Assembly: GCF_019351405.1 (NCBI RefSeq)
Contig: NZ_JAHWZX010000001.1
Coordinates: 371,338-435,337, forward strand
DNA length: 64,000 nucleotides
Reading direction: 5' to 3'
DNA from: Stakelama flava
Lineage (GTDB): Bacteria > Pseudomonadota > Alphaproteobacteria > Sphingomonadales > Sphingomonadaceae
Shown here: piece after piece, positions 50,250 through 58,702 of the stretch
Numbering within the stretch: position 1 is the first letter of the stretch
How the letters are laid out: every line of letters begins with the position of its first letter
The notes under the pieces: generated by a model
Databases searched by the model: none
Told to the model about the DNA's origin: nothing
Seen by the model: the letters and a program-made list of their open reading frames with translations, nothing else
Program-made: the position numbers and the translations under genes

Positions 50250-51314
50250 ATGCGAACGAATCTTCTCGGCCGCAACGGGTCACGATATGCGTCAGCAATC
50301 CTCCTCACCGTCGTATTGGTGGTCTATTTACTCAACGCTTCCTGGTTGGCCCGTGCGCCGACCGGCGCGCCCTCGCTTTTGGCACATCGCGGGGTGCACC
50401 AACTCTACGATCGTGCCGGTCTATCCCGTGACGCATGCACGGCGACGCGCATGCTGCCTTCGACGAACCCATATCTCGAGAACACCATTCCTTCGATGGC
50501 AGCAAGCTTCGCGCTTGGCGCCGATATCCTCGAACTCGACATTCACCCGACGACCGATCGCGATTTCGCGGTCTTTCATGACTGGACGCTCGACTGCCGC
50601 ACCAACGGCCATGGAGTTACACGCGAGCATTCGATGAACGATCTGAAGGCGCTCGACATCGGCTGGAGCTACACGTCCGATGGCGGCAAGACCTTCCCTT
50701 TCCGCGGCAAGGGCGTAGGCATGATACCCAGTCTGATCGAGGTGCTTCGGCGATTCCCGCAGCACAGGTTCCTGCTCAACTTCAAGAGTCGCTGGCCCGG
50801 CGAGGCCGATCTGCTTCTTGGCTATCTCAGCGAACGTGATGTCGACATCGCGCGGCAGATCATGGTCTATGGCGATGCACGCCCCGTCGACCGTTGGCGG
50901 CAACTGACCGGGCGAGGCGCGGCATTCTCGATGGCGTCGGTGAAGGCCTGCACAGTAGGCTATCTGGAGCTGGGCTGGTCGACCGTCGTGCCGGAGGCAT
51001 GCAGGGGCGGTGTGATCGGCGTTCCCATCGCATGGCGCCACGTCTTCTGGGGTTGGCCCAACCGATTCCTTGAAAGGATGCGCAAGGCGGGGACCGAGGT
51101 CATCCTTTTCGGCAACGTTCAAGGTGAAAACGGCGCTCCCGGTATTACTGATCCAAAGGATCTGATCGGTGTTCCGCCCGGGTTCGGCGGCATCGTCTGG
51201 GCGGACAGTATCGAACGGATCGGCCCGGCGTGGCGGTCGCGATTTGACGCCAGCCAAGGCACGCCGACACCGCACGTGCCGAACCTGCAGCACGGCCAAG
51301 AGGTGCGGCCATGA
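50250..51314 (+). CDS. Glycerophosphodiester phosphodiesterase family protein, membrane-anchored
   Basis: From ATG 50250 the protein has 354 residues. One N-terminal membrane helix (about 13-30) would place the catalytic domain in the periplasm. GDPD motifs are LLAHRGVH (His46, Arg47), ENTIPSM, DILELDIHPTTDRDFAVFHD (Glu95, Asp97, His110) and LDCRTNG. The family hydrolyses glycerophosphodiesters to glycerol-3-phosphate and an alcohol. Its last 4 bases overlap the amidohydrolase gene, so both are made from one message. Confidence 0.85.
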   Translation: MRTNLLGRNGSRYASAILLTVVLVVYLLNASWLARAPTGAPSLLAHRGVHQLYDRAGLSRDACTATRMLPSTNPYLENTIPSMAASFALGADILELDIHPTTDRDFAVFHDWTLDCRTNGHGVTREHSMNDLKALDIGWSYTSDGGKTFPFRGKGVGMIPSLIEVLRRFPQHRFLLNFKSRWPGEADLLLGYLSERDVDIARQIMVYGDARPVDRWRQLTGRGAAFSMASVKACTVGYLELGWSTVVPEACRGGVIGVPIAWRHVFWGWPNRFLERMRKAGTEVILFGNVQGENGAPGITDPKDLIGVPPGFGGIVWADSIERIGPAWRSRFDASQGTPTPHVPNLQHGQEVRP

Positions 51315-52696
51315 TGGCGCCGCGCTTCGGCCTGCTGATCCTCGCACTCGTCGCAATGAGCGGATGCACGAACAAAAGTCCGACGGTGGCTAGCGCGGCG
51401 ACCGTCATCGACCATGTGACCGTCCTCGACGGCCGCGGCGGACCGGGTAACGTCGATGCCCGTGTCGTGGTTCGCGACGGGCGCATCGTCAGCATTGCGC
51501 CAGCGTCTGGCGCGGTGCCGGAAGGCGCGGTGATCGATGGCCGGGGAAAATTCCTGCTGCCCGGATTCATCGATATGCACGCCCATCTTCTCTTTCCGCG
51601 ATGCACGCCTGGCGATGGCCCACTAAGCTTTGACCGTGCGCTTTCAGAAAAGGCGCTTTCGCGAGAACTCGACTTCGGGATCACGATGGTTCGCAGCCCA
51701 GCTACCCCGACGATAGAAGGCCTCAAGCTGCGCGATGACCTCAACGCCGGCCGGGTTCGAGGTCCGCGTGCCTTGGCGTCTGCCGAACTCATCAACGACC
51801 AAACGCTGAGCGAGGCGCAGTTGCGACAGATCGTGCGCAACGCGCTTCCCTTTCGGCCTGACTATTTCAAGGTCTATGCGCGGTTAAGACCGGAGCAGGT
51901 GGCGACCGTCATAGACGAAGCCCACCGTCACGGCATCCCAGTCATCGGGCACCTGCAACGAACGACCTGGACCCAAGGCGTTGCCCTTGGCATCGACCAT
52001 CTGGCGCACAGTGTGGACTGGTCCACCGACAGCCTTCCGGAGTCAGCCCGACCGGGCTATGTCGAGGCCCTGAAGAACAGAAGAGGCTTCCGGGCAAGGA
52101 TCGATTGGCTCGAGGCGTTCGATCCCGATGGAGCCGGTCAACGAGAGTTGATCGCAGCCCTCGCCCGCAAGCGCATATCGGTCGATGTGACGCTCATCGC
52201 GTATGACGGCAAGTTCTCGCCACCGGATGAGCCACGATACCGTCAGAACCCGTATCTGCGCGCATTTCCGGAACTTCGCCACGATTGGGAGCGGTGCGAC
52301 GACGTGACCGCGGAGTGGACGCCGGATGACTACCGGCGCTGGAAGGCGGCAAGGCCGAAGCTGTTCGCTTGGATACGGAAGATGCACGAGGGCGGCGTCC
52401 TCCTTGTCAGCGGGACCGACATGACCAACGAGTGGATCGTCCCCGGCGAAGGCCTGCATCAGGAATTCGAGTTGCTGGCCGAGGCCGGGCTGACGCCAAA
52501 CCAGATCCTGCGCATGACCGGGACGAACGCAGCGGAAGCGCTCAAACGCGACGACGTGGGTATCGTCGAAGCAGGCCGGCGAGCTGATTTGGTTCTCCTC
52601 TCGAAGGATCCACGCAAATCGATATCGAACACGCGCTCGATCATCTGGGTCATGCAGGGCGGCAGGATCGTGGGACGAGGTAGGCCACGTCCATAG
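51311..52696 (+). CDS. Amidohydrolase-superfamily lipoprotein (imidazolonepropionase-like)
   Basis: A 461-residue protein with a lipobox (LALVAMSGC, Cys19), predicting a lipoprotein of the periplasm or outer membrane. The metal site is built from HxH at 90 and 92 (FIDMHAHLLF), Lys in DYFKVYAR, His in VIGHLQRT, His in DHLAHSVDW and Asp in VSGTDMTNEW. This set fits prolidase- or imidazolonepropionase-like hydrolases that act on cyclic amides or dipeptides. The exact substrate cannot be told. It overlaps the GDPD gene by 4 bases. Confidence 0.85.
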   Translation: MMAPRFGLLILALVAMSGCTNKSPTVASAATVIDHVTVLDGRGGPGNVDARVVVRDGRIVSIAPASGAVPEGAVIDGRGKFLLPGFIDMHAHLLFPRCTPGDGPLSFDRALSEKALSRELDFGITMVRSPATPTIEGLKLRDDLNAGRVRGPRALASAELINDQTLSEAQLRQIVRNALPFRPDYFKVYARLRPEQVATVIDEAHRHGIPVIGHLQRTTWTQGVALGIDHLAHSVDWSTDSLPESARPGYVEALKNRRGFRARIDWLEAFDPDGAGQRELIAALARKRISVDVTLIAYDGKFSPPDEPRYRQNPYLRAFPELRHDWERCDDVTAEWTPDDYRRWKAARPKLFAWIRKMHEGGVLLVSGTDMTNEWIVPGEGLHQEFELLAEAGLTPNQILRMTGTNAAEALKRDDVGIVEAGRRADLVLLSKDPRKSISNTRSIIWVMQGGRIVGRGRPRP

Positions 52697-52968
52697 GATT
52701 CACTAGGGGAGAGGCCGTCATGTTCATGCGATGGGTTTTCGCAGGCGTTCTCCCGCCGACCGCAACAATTTGCGCAGACGCGTCTCAAAATACTTTGCAG
52801 CCCGCCGGTTCGCTCGATCGATCGAAGATTTCCAAAAGCGCGTCTGGTCCACCCTGCGGTTTGGGAGCCTTCAAGCCATGTGCAACAGCCGATATGGCCC
52901 GGTCTGTCCCCGACGCGCTTTCGCATCCAGAGCTTGGGTCCCTCGGCCCGCCTGCCGACCGGGAATGA

Positions 52969-53175
52969 TGGCCGCGGGCAAACAACGTCAGTCGCCCCAC
53001 GATGACGGTCTATCGCCCGAAGGGCGCCAACAGCGCAGTTGCGATCACCATGTTTCCCGGCGGCGGCTTGCCTTGGTGCATGTTGATAGCGCCAGTGGTG
53101 GGTTCCGCCAACATAGCAGTCGTTCGGCAGCAAAATCTGCTCCTTGGAAACTGTCATACGTTCACATGTTGCTGA
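52969..53175 (+). pseudogene. Remnant of an alpha/beta-hydrolase (esterase) gene
   Basis: The frame gives ANNVSRPTMTVYRPKGANSA followed by VAITMFPGGG. NVSRPTMTVYRPKG...FPGGG is characteristic of exported acetylesterase-like alpha/beta hydrolases just before the oxyanion-hole motif. The frame then loses the family pattern and stops at 53173-53175. The rest of the catalytic domain is absent, so this is a fragment left by deletion. Confidence 0.5.
53147..53166 (+). repeat. Copy 3 of the diverged intergenic motif
   Basis: Reads GAAACTGTCATACGTTCACA. It overlaps the end of the hydrolase remnant and aligns with copy 4 over the last nine bases (TACGTTCAC). Confidence 0.4.
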
Positions 53176-53361
53176 CCATCAGCAGCCGAGCGGCAAGCTG
53201 CCCTCGATGTCGCTCTGGATGATGTCGGGTGCGCCCTTCATCGCCGGTCTACTTGGTGTATGAGACATTGAAGCTCGAGCGCAGAAATTGGTCTTGCCTA
53301 TTCTAACGGGGCGAAAGCCGTTAGTTCGTTGATCAAGCAAAGATGATTCATTGGGGTAGGT

Positions 53362-54270
53362 ATGACTATCGCGATCGCATGGGTGCGGCGGATAACTGAC
53401 TGCGAGGAACTTGTCTTCACGACCGACAGCCGCTTGTCGGGCACTGCATTCGATTTCGACGCCTGCCCGAAGGTGCTTCCCCTGCCGCGGAGTGATTGCG
53501 CAATCGCCTTCGCAGGGGAAACTGATCATGCTTATCCAATGATGCATCAGGTTGCAGCTGCCTTTGATGCTCACGCACCGCTTCGCCGCAGATCAATGGA
53601 TTTGCCCGCAGCGAAGACCCATGCGCTCAAGATCATCGACGCAATGGGTGCAGCAATCCGGCCGTCGCCGCTCGTACATGGCCTTCCCGATGCGCAGCCG
53701 ATTCCTAGCGCGGAGTTTCTATTCGGCGGGTATTCGTGGGTGAGGAAGGAGTTTCTCCTCTGGACCATAAAATACAGCAACCGTGAGAAACGACACCTAG
53801 CCCTGCCAGCCCCATGGATTGGCTTTGATTCTGACCCAGGCGGTGTCGGCCTGAGGAAGCGGCGGGCTGGCAATTTTCGACCTATCGCGCAGGTCGCGAT
53901 AGCGGGGGATCAAGCGCCGATGGCGCGCGAACTGTTGGCCGCTCTGATAACAAAGAGGGACGACAGGTACTCGCTCGAGAAACTCGATTTTGAGCCATTC
54001 GAGGTGGTGCGTGATATGCTTCGAAGTGCATCCAAGCCGCATACTATTGGCGGGCCGCCGCAAGTGGTGAAGGTATACCAGTATTCGGACTGTGTGCCAC
54101 TCGGGGTGTGGTGGCCCGATAGACCCAACGGTTCTCCTCACCTGCAAGGCAGAAGATGCTTCGGCTACGAAAGAACCGAAAGGTTTTTCCTTGATCCCGA
54201 CACGCTCTTCAGTTCCCGGCTGCCAGAAGTAACACCGGATGACCGATCACCCGATGGTCAAGCTGTCTGA
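53362..54270 (+). CDS. HslV/proteasome-like Ntn-hydrolase family protein (putative)
   Basis: A 302-residue protein beginning MTIAIAWVRRITDCEELVFT. Thr2, exposed when Met is removed, is followed by a strand-turn-strand and TTDSRLSG (Asp22), CPKVLPLP (Lys37) and CAIAFAGETDHAYPM, an order that parallels HslV (Thr1, Asp17, Lys33, then GFAG). This suggests an Ntn-hydrolase with threonine nucleophile. The C-terminal part (about 120-300) is a family-specific domain with SAEFLFGGYSWVRKEF and KVYQYSDCVPLGVWWP. Proteolytic activity is inferred only from this motif order. It is followed by a PD-(D/E)XK-like gene 166 bases downstream on the same strand. Confidence 0.65.
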   Translation: MTIAIAWVRRITDCEELVFTTDSRLSGTAFDFDACPKVLPLPRSDCAIAFAGETDHAYPMMHQVAAAFDAHAPLRRRSMDLPAAKTHALKIIDAMGAAIRPSPLVHGLPDAQPIPSAEFLFGGYSWVRKEFLLWTIKYSNREKRHLALPAPWIGFDSDPGGVGLRKRRAGNFRPIAQVAIAGDQAPMARELLAALITKRDDRYSLEKLDFEPFEVVRDMLRSASKPHTIGGPPQVVKVYQYSDCVPLGVWWPDRPNGSPHLQGRRCFGYERTERFFLDPDTLFSSRLPEVTPDDRSPDGQAV

Positions 54271-54436
54271 CCGAGTTTCCGTGGATGCAACGCGACGCTG
54301 ACAAAGCAGCCAGCCTCGGCACTACACAACCCATAAGACCTGCCAGCAACTCATATTCCGAAGCGCTTGGAGCTGGACCAAAACCTGTTGCGTCGAAATA
54401 GGTGATCCGCACGGAGGCGTGGGGAAAGGACTCATT

Positions 54437-55018
54437 ATGGCCGATTATCGAGGAACCAGAATGTTGACCGGCGACAAGCGGACGAGGGAGGTGAAGCATT
54501 GGACGCAATGGCTTCGGCAGGTACCAGGGATAAGGCGCAAGTTCTGCCGGTGGACCGAGGATTTTGATCCTTTTCATTCTAACGAAGCTGCCAGCGTCGC
54601 CGTCCTGGCAAACGCAGCGGCTAAGGCAGGCTACCTAGCACATACCGAATATGTGGCGTTGAAGCGCCATCCTTCCCGAGGTAGACCGTTTAGACAAGGC
54701 AGGTGCGACCTATGGATCGCCGATGTCGATAACGAACTTTCGTGGGCTTTCGAGGTCAAGCAGCACTTCGCTGCTGCCAAGATCCGCCAGTCGACCTTCA
54801 ATTCGCGCCTGGAGCGGGCATGCAACGACGCGAAAGATGTAGATCGCGACGAGGCCAACTCGCGGGTCGGCTGCCTGATCGTTGTGCCTGGATTGCACTT
54901 CGAGCAGACGCCAGATCTCGTCGAGCATTTCGATGATCTTTGTGCAGACGCGGATGTCGCGTTCCGGATCGGCGGAGGTGTAGGCTCGATATGGCTTGCG
55001 TTTGTATTTGTTGATTAG
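54437..55018 (+). CDS. PD-(D/E)XK nuclease-like protein
   Basis: From ATG 54437 (AAAGGA upstream) the protein has 193 residues. A restriction-endonuclease-like active site can be read: Glu50 in the first helix (HSNEAASVAVLANAA), Asp91 in RCDLWIADVD and the Glu106-x-Lys108 pair in WAFEVKQ. A core helix with ARG-rich residues and LIVVPG strands follow. No DNA-binding domain is attached. It lies directly after the HslV-like gene in a segment of lower GC, so the two may work together, for example in defence. This function is inferred. Confidence 0.6.
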   Translation: MADYRGTRMLTGDKRTREVKHWTQWLRQVPGIRRKFCRWTEDFDPFHSNEAASVAVLANAAAKAGYLAHTEYVALKRHPSRGRPFRQGRCDLWIADVDNELSWAFEVKQHFAAAKIRQSTFNSRLERACNDAKDVDRDEANSRVGCLIVVPGLHFEQTPDLVEHFDDLCADADVAFRIGGGVGSIWLAFVFVD

Positions 55019-55059
55019 CGCCAAAATTGCGGTCGTCTAGCTATCCTGATCGCCCTGTC

Positions 55060-55080
55060 GAAAGCTGCCGTACGTTCACA
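55060..55080 (+). repeat. Copy 4 of the diverged intergenic motif
   Basis: The cleanest copy: G then AAAGCTGCCGTACGTTCACA. It lies 42 bases after the nuclease-like gene. Confidence 0.4.
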
Positions 55081-55227
55081 CAGGGACATTGGATACCTAC
55101 CACGGGTAGCGGACAGCGTCATGGGTCACACTCACCAGCGATAACCATGTCCTGCTATCGCGAGCCGCCCGTCTTATTTCAAAAAATGGTCAGGTTTGCC
55201 CAATTGCGCCGAAGCTTCGCCGAGCCT

Positions 55228-56121
55228 TTACGCGGCCCTGTTCGCCCGAAGCGTGTCCTTGAATAGTTCGAAGGCCGTGGTGCCCTGCCGGTCGGGGTAA
55301 TAGAGGTGGTAACCGGCGAATGGCTGGCACCACGGCTCCAGCAGGCGGATGAGATGGCCATCGGCCATCGGCGCCGCCACCAGATCCTCCAGAATGTAGA
55401 GGATTCCGAAACCCTCAAGCGCAGCGGCCACCAGCAGGTCGCCGTCGTTGAACACCGGCCCGCGGCCTGGCTTGACCGTCACCGCATGGCCGTCACGCTC
55501 GAACGACCAGGGAGACAGGTCGCCATGCGCGTCGCGGTAAGCGATACAGCGATGGCCTGCGAGGTCGGCGGGCTCCATCGGAACCGGATGCTCGCTCAGA
55601 TAACCCGGAGCGGCCACCACCGCGACGCGCAGCGGAGGCCCGACCGCCAGCGCGATCATGTCCTTTTCCAATCGTTCGCCGAGCCGGATGCCGGCATCGT
55701 AGCGGCCCGCCACGACATCGGTCATTCCATTCTCCACGCACACCTCCACCTCAATGCCGGGGTGGCGCCGCATGAAGGATGGGAGCATCGGCCACAGCAA
55801 CGTGTCCGCGGCGTGCTTGCCGGTCGTGATCCGGACGGTGCCGATCGCTGCCCCGCGTGCCTGGGACAGCGCCTCGATCTCGACGTCCAGCCCGGCCAGT
55901 GCCGGTGACAGGGTGGCGAGGAGGCGTTCGCCGGCAGCTGTCGGAGCGACGCTGCGCGTCGTTCGCGTGAGCAGGCGAAACCCGAGTCGTCCCTCCAGCC
56001 GCTTCATGGTCTGGCTCAACGCCGACTGCGTGACTCCGAGCCGCCTCGCGGCGCGCGTGAAGCTGCGGTCAGCGGCGATCGCCGCGAAGACGGCGAGGTC
56101 GCCGAGCTGATCCGGACGCAT
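55228..56121 (-). CDS. LysR family transcriptional regulator
   Basis: A 297-residue LysR protein. The N-terminal helix-turn-helix (about 5-62) is FAAIAADRSFTRAARRLGVT then QSALSQTMKRLEGRLGFRLL, and the effector domain follows (about 90-290). It diverges from the SDR oxidoreductase gene with a 99-base gap, the usual arrangement for a LysR activator and its target. The effector is unknown. Confidence 0.9.
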   Translation of the reverse strand: MRPDQLGDLAVFAAIAADRSFTRAARRLGVTQSALSQTMKRLEGRLGFRLLTRTTRSVAPTAAGERLLATLSPALAGLDVEIEALSQARGAAIGTVRITTGKHAADTLLWPMLPSFMRRHPGIEVEVCVENGMTDVVAGRYDAGIRLGERLEKDMIALAVGPPLRVAVVAAPGYLSEHPVPMEPADLAGHRCIAYRDAHGDLSPWSFERDGHAVTVKPGRGPVFNDGDLLVAAALEGFGILYILEDLVAAPMADGHLIRLLEPWCQPFAGYHLYYPDRQGTTAFELFKDTLRANRAA

Positions 56122-56220
56122 TGATGATCCCCGCTACTGAGCCCTATTACTGATTAGCCGATTATCTCGATCCATTAGCACGACTACCTAGCCGACGACA
56201 GCAGAAGCGAGGAGCAGGTG

Positions 56221-57036
56221 ATGGGTAAGGTTTGGCTGGTAACGGGCGCAAGCCGGGGGCTGGGACGCGAGATCACGCGCGCGGCACTCGATGCGGGCGA
56301 GACGGTTGTGGCAACGGCGCGGTCTGCCGACGCGGTGCGCGATGTCTTTGGCGGTGAACACGATCGCCTGTGCGCTTTAGCGCTCGATATCACCGACGCC
56401 GAAGCCGCGAACGCGGTTGCCGCCGAGACCGTCAAGCGGTTCGGCGCGATTGACGTGCTGGTCAACAATGCCGGCTATGCCGAGCTGGGTTTCTTCGAGA
56501 CCTTCACCGACGCTGCAGTGCGGCGTCAGTTCGAGGTCAATTTGTTCGGCACGATGAACGTCGCGCGTGCGGTCGTTCCTCACATGCGTGCGCGTCGCTC
56601 GGGTCTGATCGTCACCATATCGTCCGTCAGCGGGCTCGTCTCCAACGCCGGCGGAGCGGTCTACTCGGCGTCGAAGTTCGCCCTTGAGGGATGGATGGAA
56701 GGCTTTGCGCAGGAACTGGCACCGTTGGGTGTCCGCTCGCTTCTGATCGAGCCTGGGATGCTGCGCACCGAATTCATGGACGGCAAGTCGGCGAGCTTCG
56801 GCGGGATCGATATTCCGGACTATGCCGAGGCGATTGCGCAGTATTGCGCGTTCGTGGCCGATGCCAACGGCAATCAGCTGAACGATCCGAGACTGCTAGC
56901 CGCGCGGATCGTGGCGCTTGCTTCGCAGGGCGAGGCGCCATCGCGGCTCGTGTTCGGTGACGACGCCCGGCAGTGGGCCGGCGCGAAAGTGGATAAGTTG
57001 CGGCAGGAGATCGCCCAATCCGCCGATCGCGGCTGA
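56221..57036 (+). CDS. SDR-family oxidoreductase
   Basis: A 271-residue classical SDR: cofactor loop TGASRGLG at 8-15, NNAG at 82-85, Ser135-136 and Tyr148-x3-Lys152 (YSASK). It belongs to the group of short-chain reductases that often act on carbonyls or quinones and are controlled by LysR regulators. ATG 56221 with AGGAG eight bases upstream was chosen over the GTG just before it. It faces the LysR gene, so it is probably its target. Confidence 0.88.
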   Translation: MGKVWLVTGASRGLGREITRAALDAGETVVATARSADAVRDVFGGEHDRLCALALDITDAEAANAVAAETVKRFGAIDVLVNNAGYAELGFFETFTDAAVRRQFEVNLFGTMNVARAVVPHMRARRSGLIVTISSVSGLVSNAGGAVYSASKFALEGWMEGFAQELAPLGVRSLLIEPGMLRTEFMDGKSASFGGIDIPDYAEAIAQYCAFVADANGNQLNDPRLLAARIVALASQGEAPSRLVFGDDARQWAGAKVDKLRQEIAQSADRG

Positions 57037-57117
57037 CACGACAGACGGCAAGGTAGGAGTAGGCGATTGCCCGGTACCGCTGACAAAGCAGCCCTTTCCG
57101 GCGCTTTGCCACTTCCC

Positions 57118-57138
57118 GAAACTTGCCTTTGGTTCACA
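57118..57138 (+). repeat. Copy 5 of the diverged intergenic motif
   Basis: Reads GAAACTTGCCTTTGGTTCAC and A, the most diverged copy, about 80 bases after the SDR gene. Confidence 0.35.
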
Positions 57139-57267
57139 TTTCAGGAGCACGCGTAGCGACGGAAGCTGTCGCACGGTGAGTGGACGCCAGGCGCCGCGCG
57201 TGGCAGATTCTGCGACCAGCAGGACGCCTTAATTTGGATCGTCGAATGCGGATCGGGGGGCCAAAAC

Positions 57268-57846
57268 ATGAAAAGCGGGATTACTGGTGTGGTCGGGATC
57301 TTTGTCGCTGTAGTCGCCATCGGTGCGCTAGCCATCTTCGATCACGCTTCCGGTGCCGAGGCATCCATTCAAGACCAAGCGGCAGTTTACAACGCGGTGC
57401 TCGCATCCTGGCAGGGCAAGGAACAGGGGCATCAACTCGTTGACGAGCATTTGAGCGAAGCTCCGTCGAAAGCCGACGCGGAGTTTGAGGAATGCGCGAA
57501 AGGATTAGATTTCCCGGCTGGAAGTGATGCCCGGAAAAATAAATCCCTTATAGGCATTCCCCTTCAGGCTAAGGGCATCGAGATCATCGACGGATCCAAA
57601 TGGGCTCCAGCCGACCTAGGAGCGGCCATTGCAAACGGCGAGGCCGTTGAAACAGCGGTCAAGGAAGGCTTCTCACATTCCCTGATATCGCTTTCACAGA
57701 TCACCTTCAGCAACGACGGCAGGGATGCGCTGGTGAAATTCGGTATGGCTTGTGGAAGTTTGTGTGGATCAGGGTCAACCATCCACCTGCATAAGCGTTC
57801 AACGGGGTGGAGCATAGTGGACAGATGTGGAGCCTGGATGTCCTGA
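57268..57846 (+). CDS. Membrane-anchored protein of unknown function
   Basis: A 192-residue product with one N-terminal hydrophobic helix (GVVGIFVAVVAIGALAIF, about 7-24), followed by a soluble domain that would face the periplasm. Four of its Cys (FEECAKG, GMACGSLCGS, DRCGAW) could form disulfides. Residue composition is normal for a real protein. An ATG with GGGG upstream fits the start, and a strong terminator follows. I do not recognise the family; it is between the SDR gene and the integrase. Confidence 0.6.
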   Translation: MKSGITGVVGIFVAVVAIGALAIFDHASGAEASIQDQAAVYNAVLASWQGKEQGHQLVDEHLSEAPSKADAEFEECAKGLDFPAGSDARKNKSLIGIPLQAKGIEIIDGSKWAPADLGAAIANGEAVETAVKEGFSHSLISLSQITFSNDGRDALVKFGMACGSLCGSGSTIHLHKRSTGWSIVDRCGAWMS

Positions 57847-57954
57847 GGCACTGCTCCCGCGCACGGGCCCGCATGTTCGCCAACCGCCTGAATAGCGGAC
57901 ATTCACCGGATCAACGCCTCTCTTTCATACCTGCCGATCGTTCATACGGATGGA

Positions 57955-57988
57955 CCGGCTTCCCAAAGATCTCGGGAAGCCGGAGTTT
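57955..57988 (+). terminator. Intrinsic terminator before the integrase gene
   Basis: CCGGCTTCCC (57955-57964) pairs perfectly with GGGAAGCCGG (57974-57983), followed by AGTTTT. It would end transcription of the 57268 gene, facing the integrase which stops at 57989. Confidence 0.8.
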
Positions 57989-58621
57989 TCAAATCGCGGT
58001 CCTCTCGGACAAAGTTAGCGCATCATCGACATCCACGCCGAGGTATCTGACAGTATTTTCGATGTTGGTATGGCCGAGCAGGATTTGCACTGCCCGAAGA
58101 TTCCCTGTGGCCTTGTAGATCAACGCCGCTTTGGTCCGTCGCATAGAGTGCGTGCCATATTCCCGTCTGTCGAGGCCGATCGTCGACACCCATTCGTCGA
58201 CGAGGCGCGCATATTGTCGTGTGCTCAAGTGACCGAGGTAGTCGATCCTGCTCGGAAATACGAAGTCGCAAATCGTACCGCCGCGCCGATCGAGCCAGGC
58301 TTTCAGACTCTTGCGCGCTTCGGACATGATCTCGAATTGAACGGGGCGAGCGGTCTTTTGCTGGATAACGGTGGCGCGATCACGGAAGGAGCCTGCGCTC
58401 ATCAGGTCGCCTATCCTGATCTTGACCAGATCGCAGCCACGCAGCTTGCTGTCGATAGCCAGGTCGAACAGTGCGCGGTCACGCAGCCGTTTATGCTCGT
58501 CGAGATAAAAGCGAATCGCCCAGATGTCGCGCGGCTTGAGTGGGCGCTTGGGCCCTACGTTCTGCCCTGCATTCCAAGGGCGCCGGTCGTGCACCGCAGG
58601 GTCGAGGTCTGAATGTCCCAT
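57989..58621 (-). CDS. Short tyrosine recombinase/integrase (catalytic domain only)
   Basis: A 210-residue recombinase from ATG 58621. Catalytic residues are Arg61 in SKLRGCDLV, Lys89 in QQKT, His158 and Arg161 in HSMRRTKA, His184 in LLGHTNIENT and nucleophile Tyr193. There is no N-terminal SAM-like core-binding domain, so only about 60 residues precede the first catalytic Arg. Such short integrases occur in sphingomonad mobile segments. It marks the right edge of the accessory stretch. No att repeat was identified by eye. Confidence 0.85.
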   Translation of the reverse strand: MGHSDLDPAVHDRRPWNAGQNVGPKRPLKPRDIWAIRFYLDEHKRLRDRALFDLAIDSKLRGCDLVKIRIGDLMSAGSFRDRATVIQQKTARPVQFEIMSEARKSLKAWLDRRGGTICDFVFPSRIDYLGHLSTRQYARLVDEWVSTIGLDRREYGTHSMRRTKAALIYKATGNLRAVQILLGHTNIENTVRYLGVDVDDALTLSERTAI

Positions 58622-58702
58622 GATGTTTCTCCACTGGCCGGAATGGCCGGCGCGAAGATAGGACGACGCCCAGCCCGCTGAGGCATGACAGCTCAATACG
58701 AC

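Larger units (their letters stand above)
52697..53361. other. 665-base degenerate region
   Basis: Short frames exist on both strands but none has a convincing start and protein-like composition. The one recognisable piece is a hydrolase remnant at 52969-53175, listed separately, together with copy 3 of the intergenic repeat at 53147. The rest reads as decayed sequence. Confidence 0.5.

Noticed and set aside
52459..53157. A 232-codon minus-strand frame in the degenerate region
   Set aside because: It overlaps the end of the amidohydrolase gene and the hydrolase remnant, and its composition (Cys, Arg, Trp-rich) is not protein-like.
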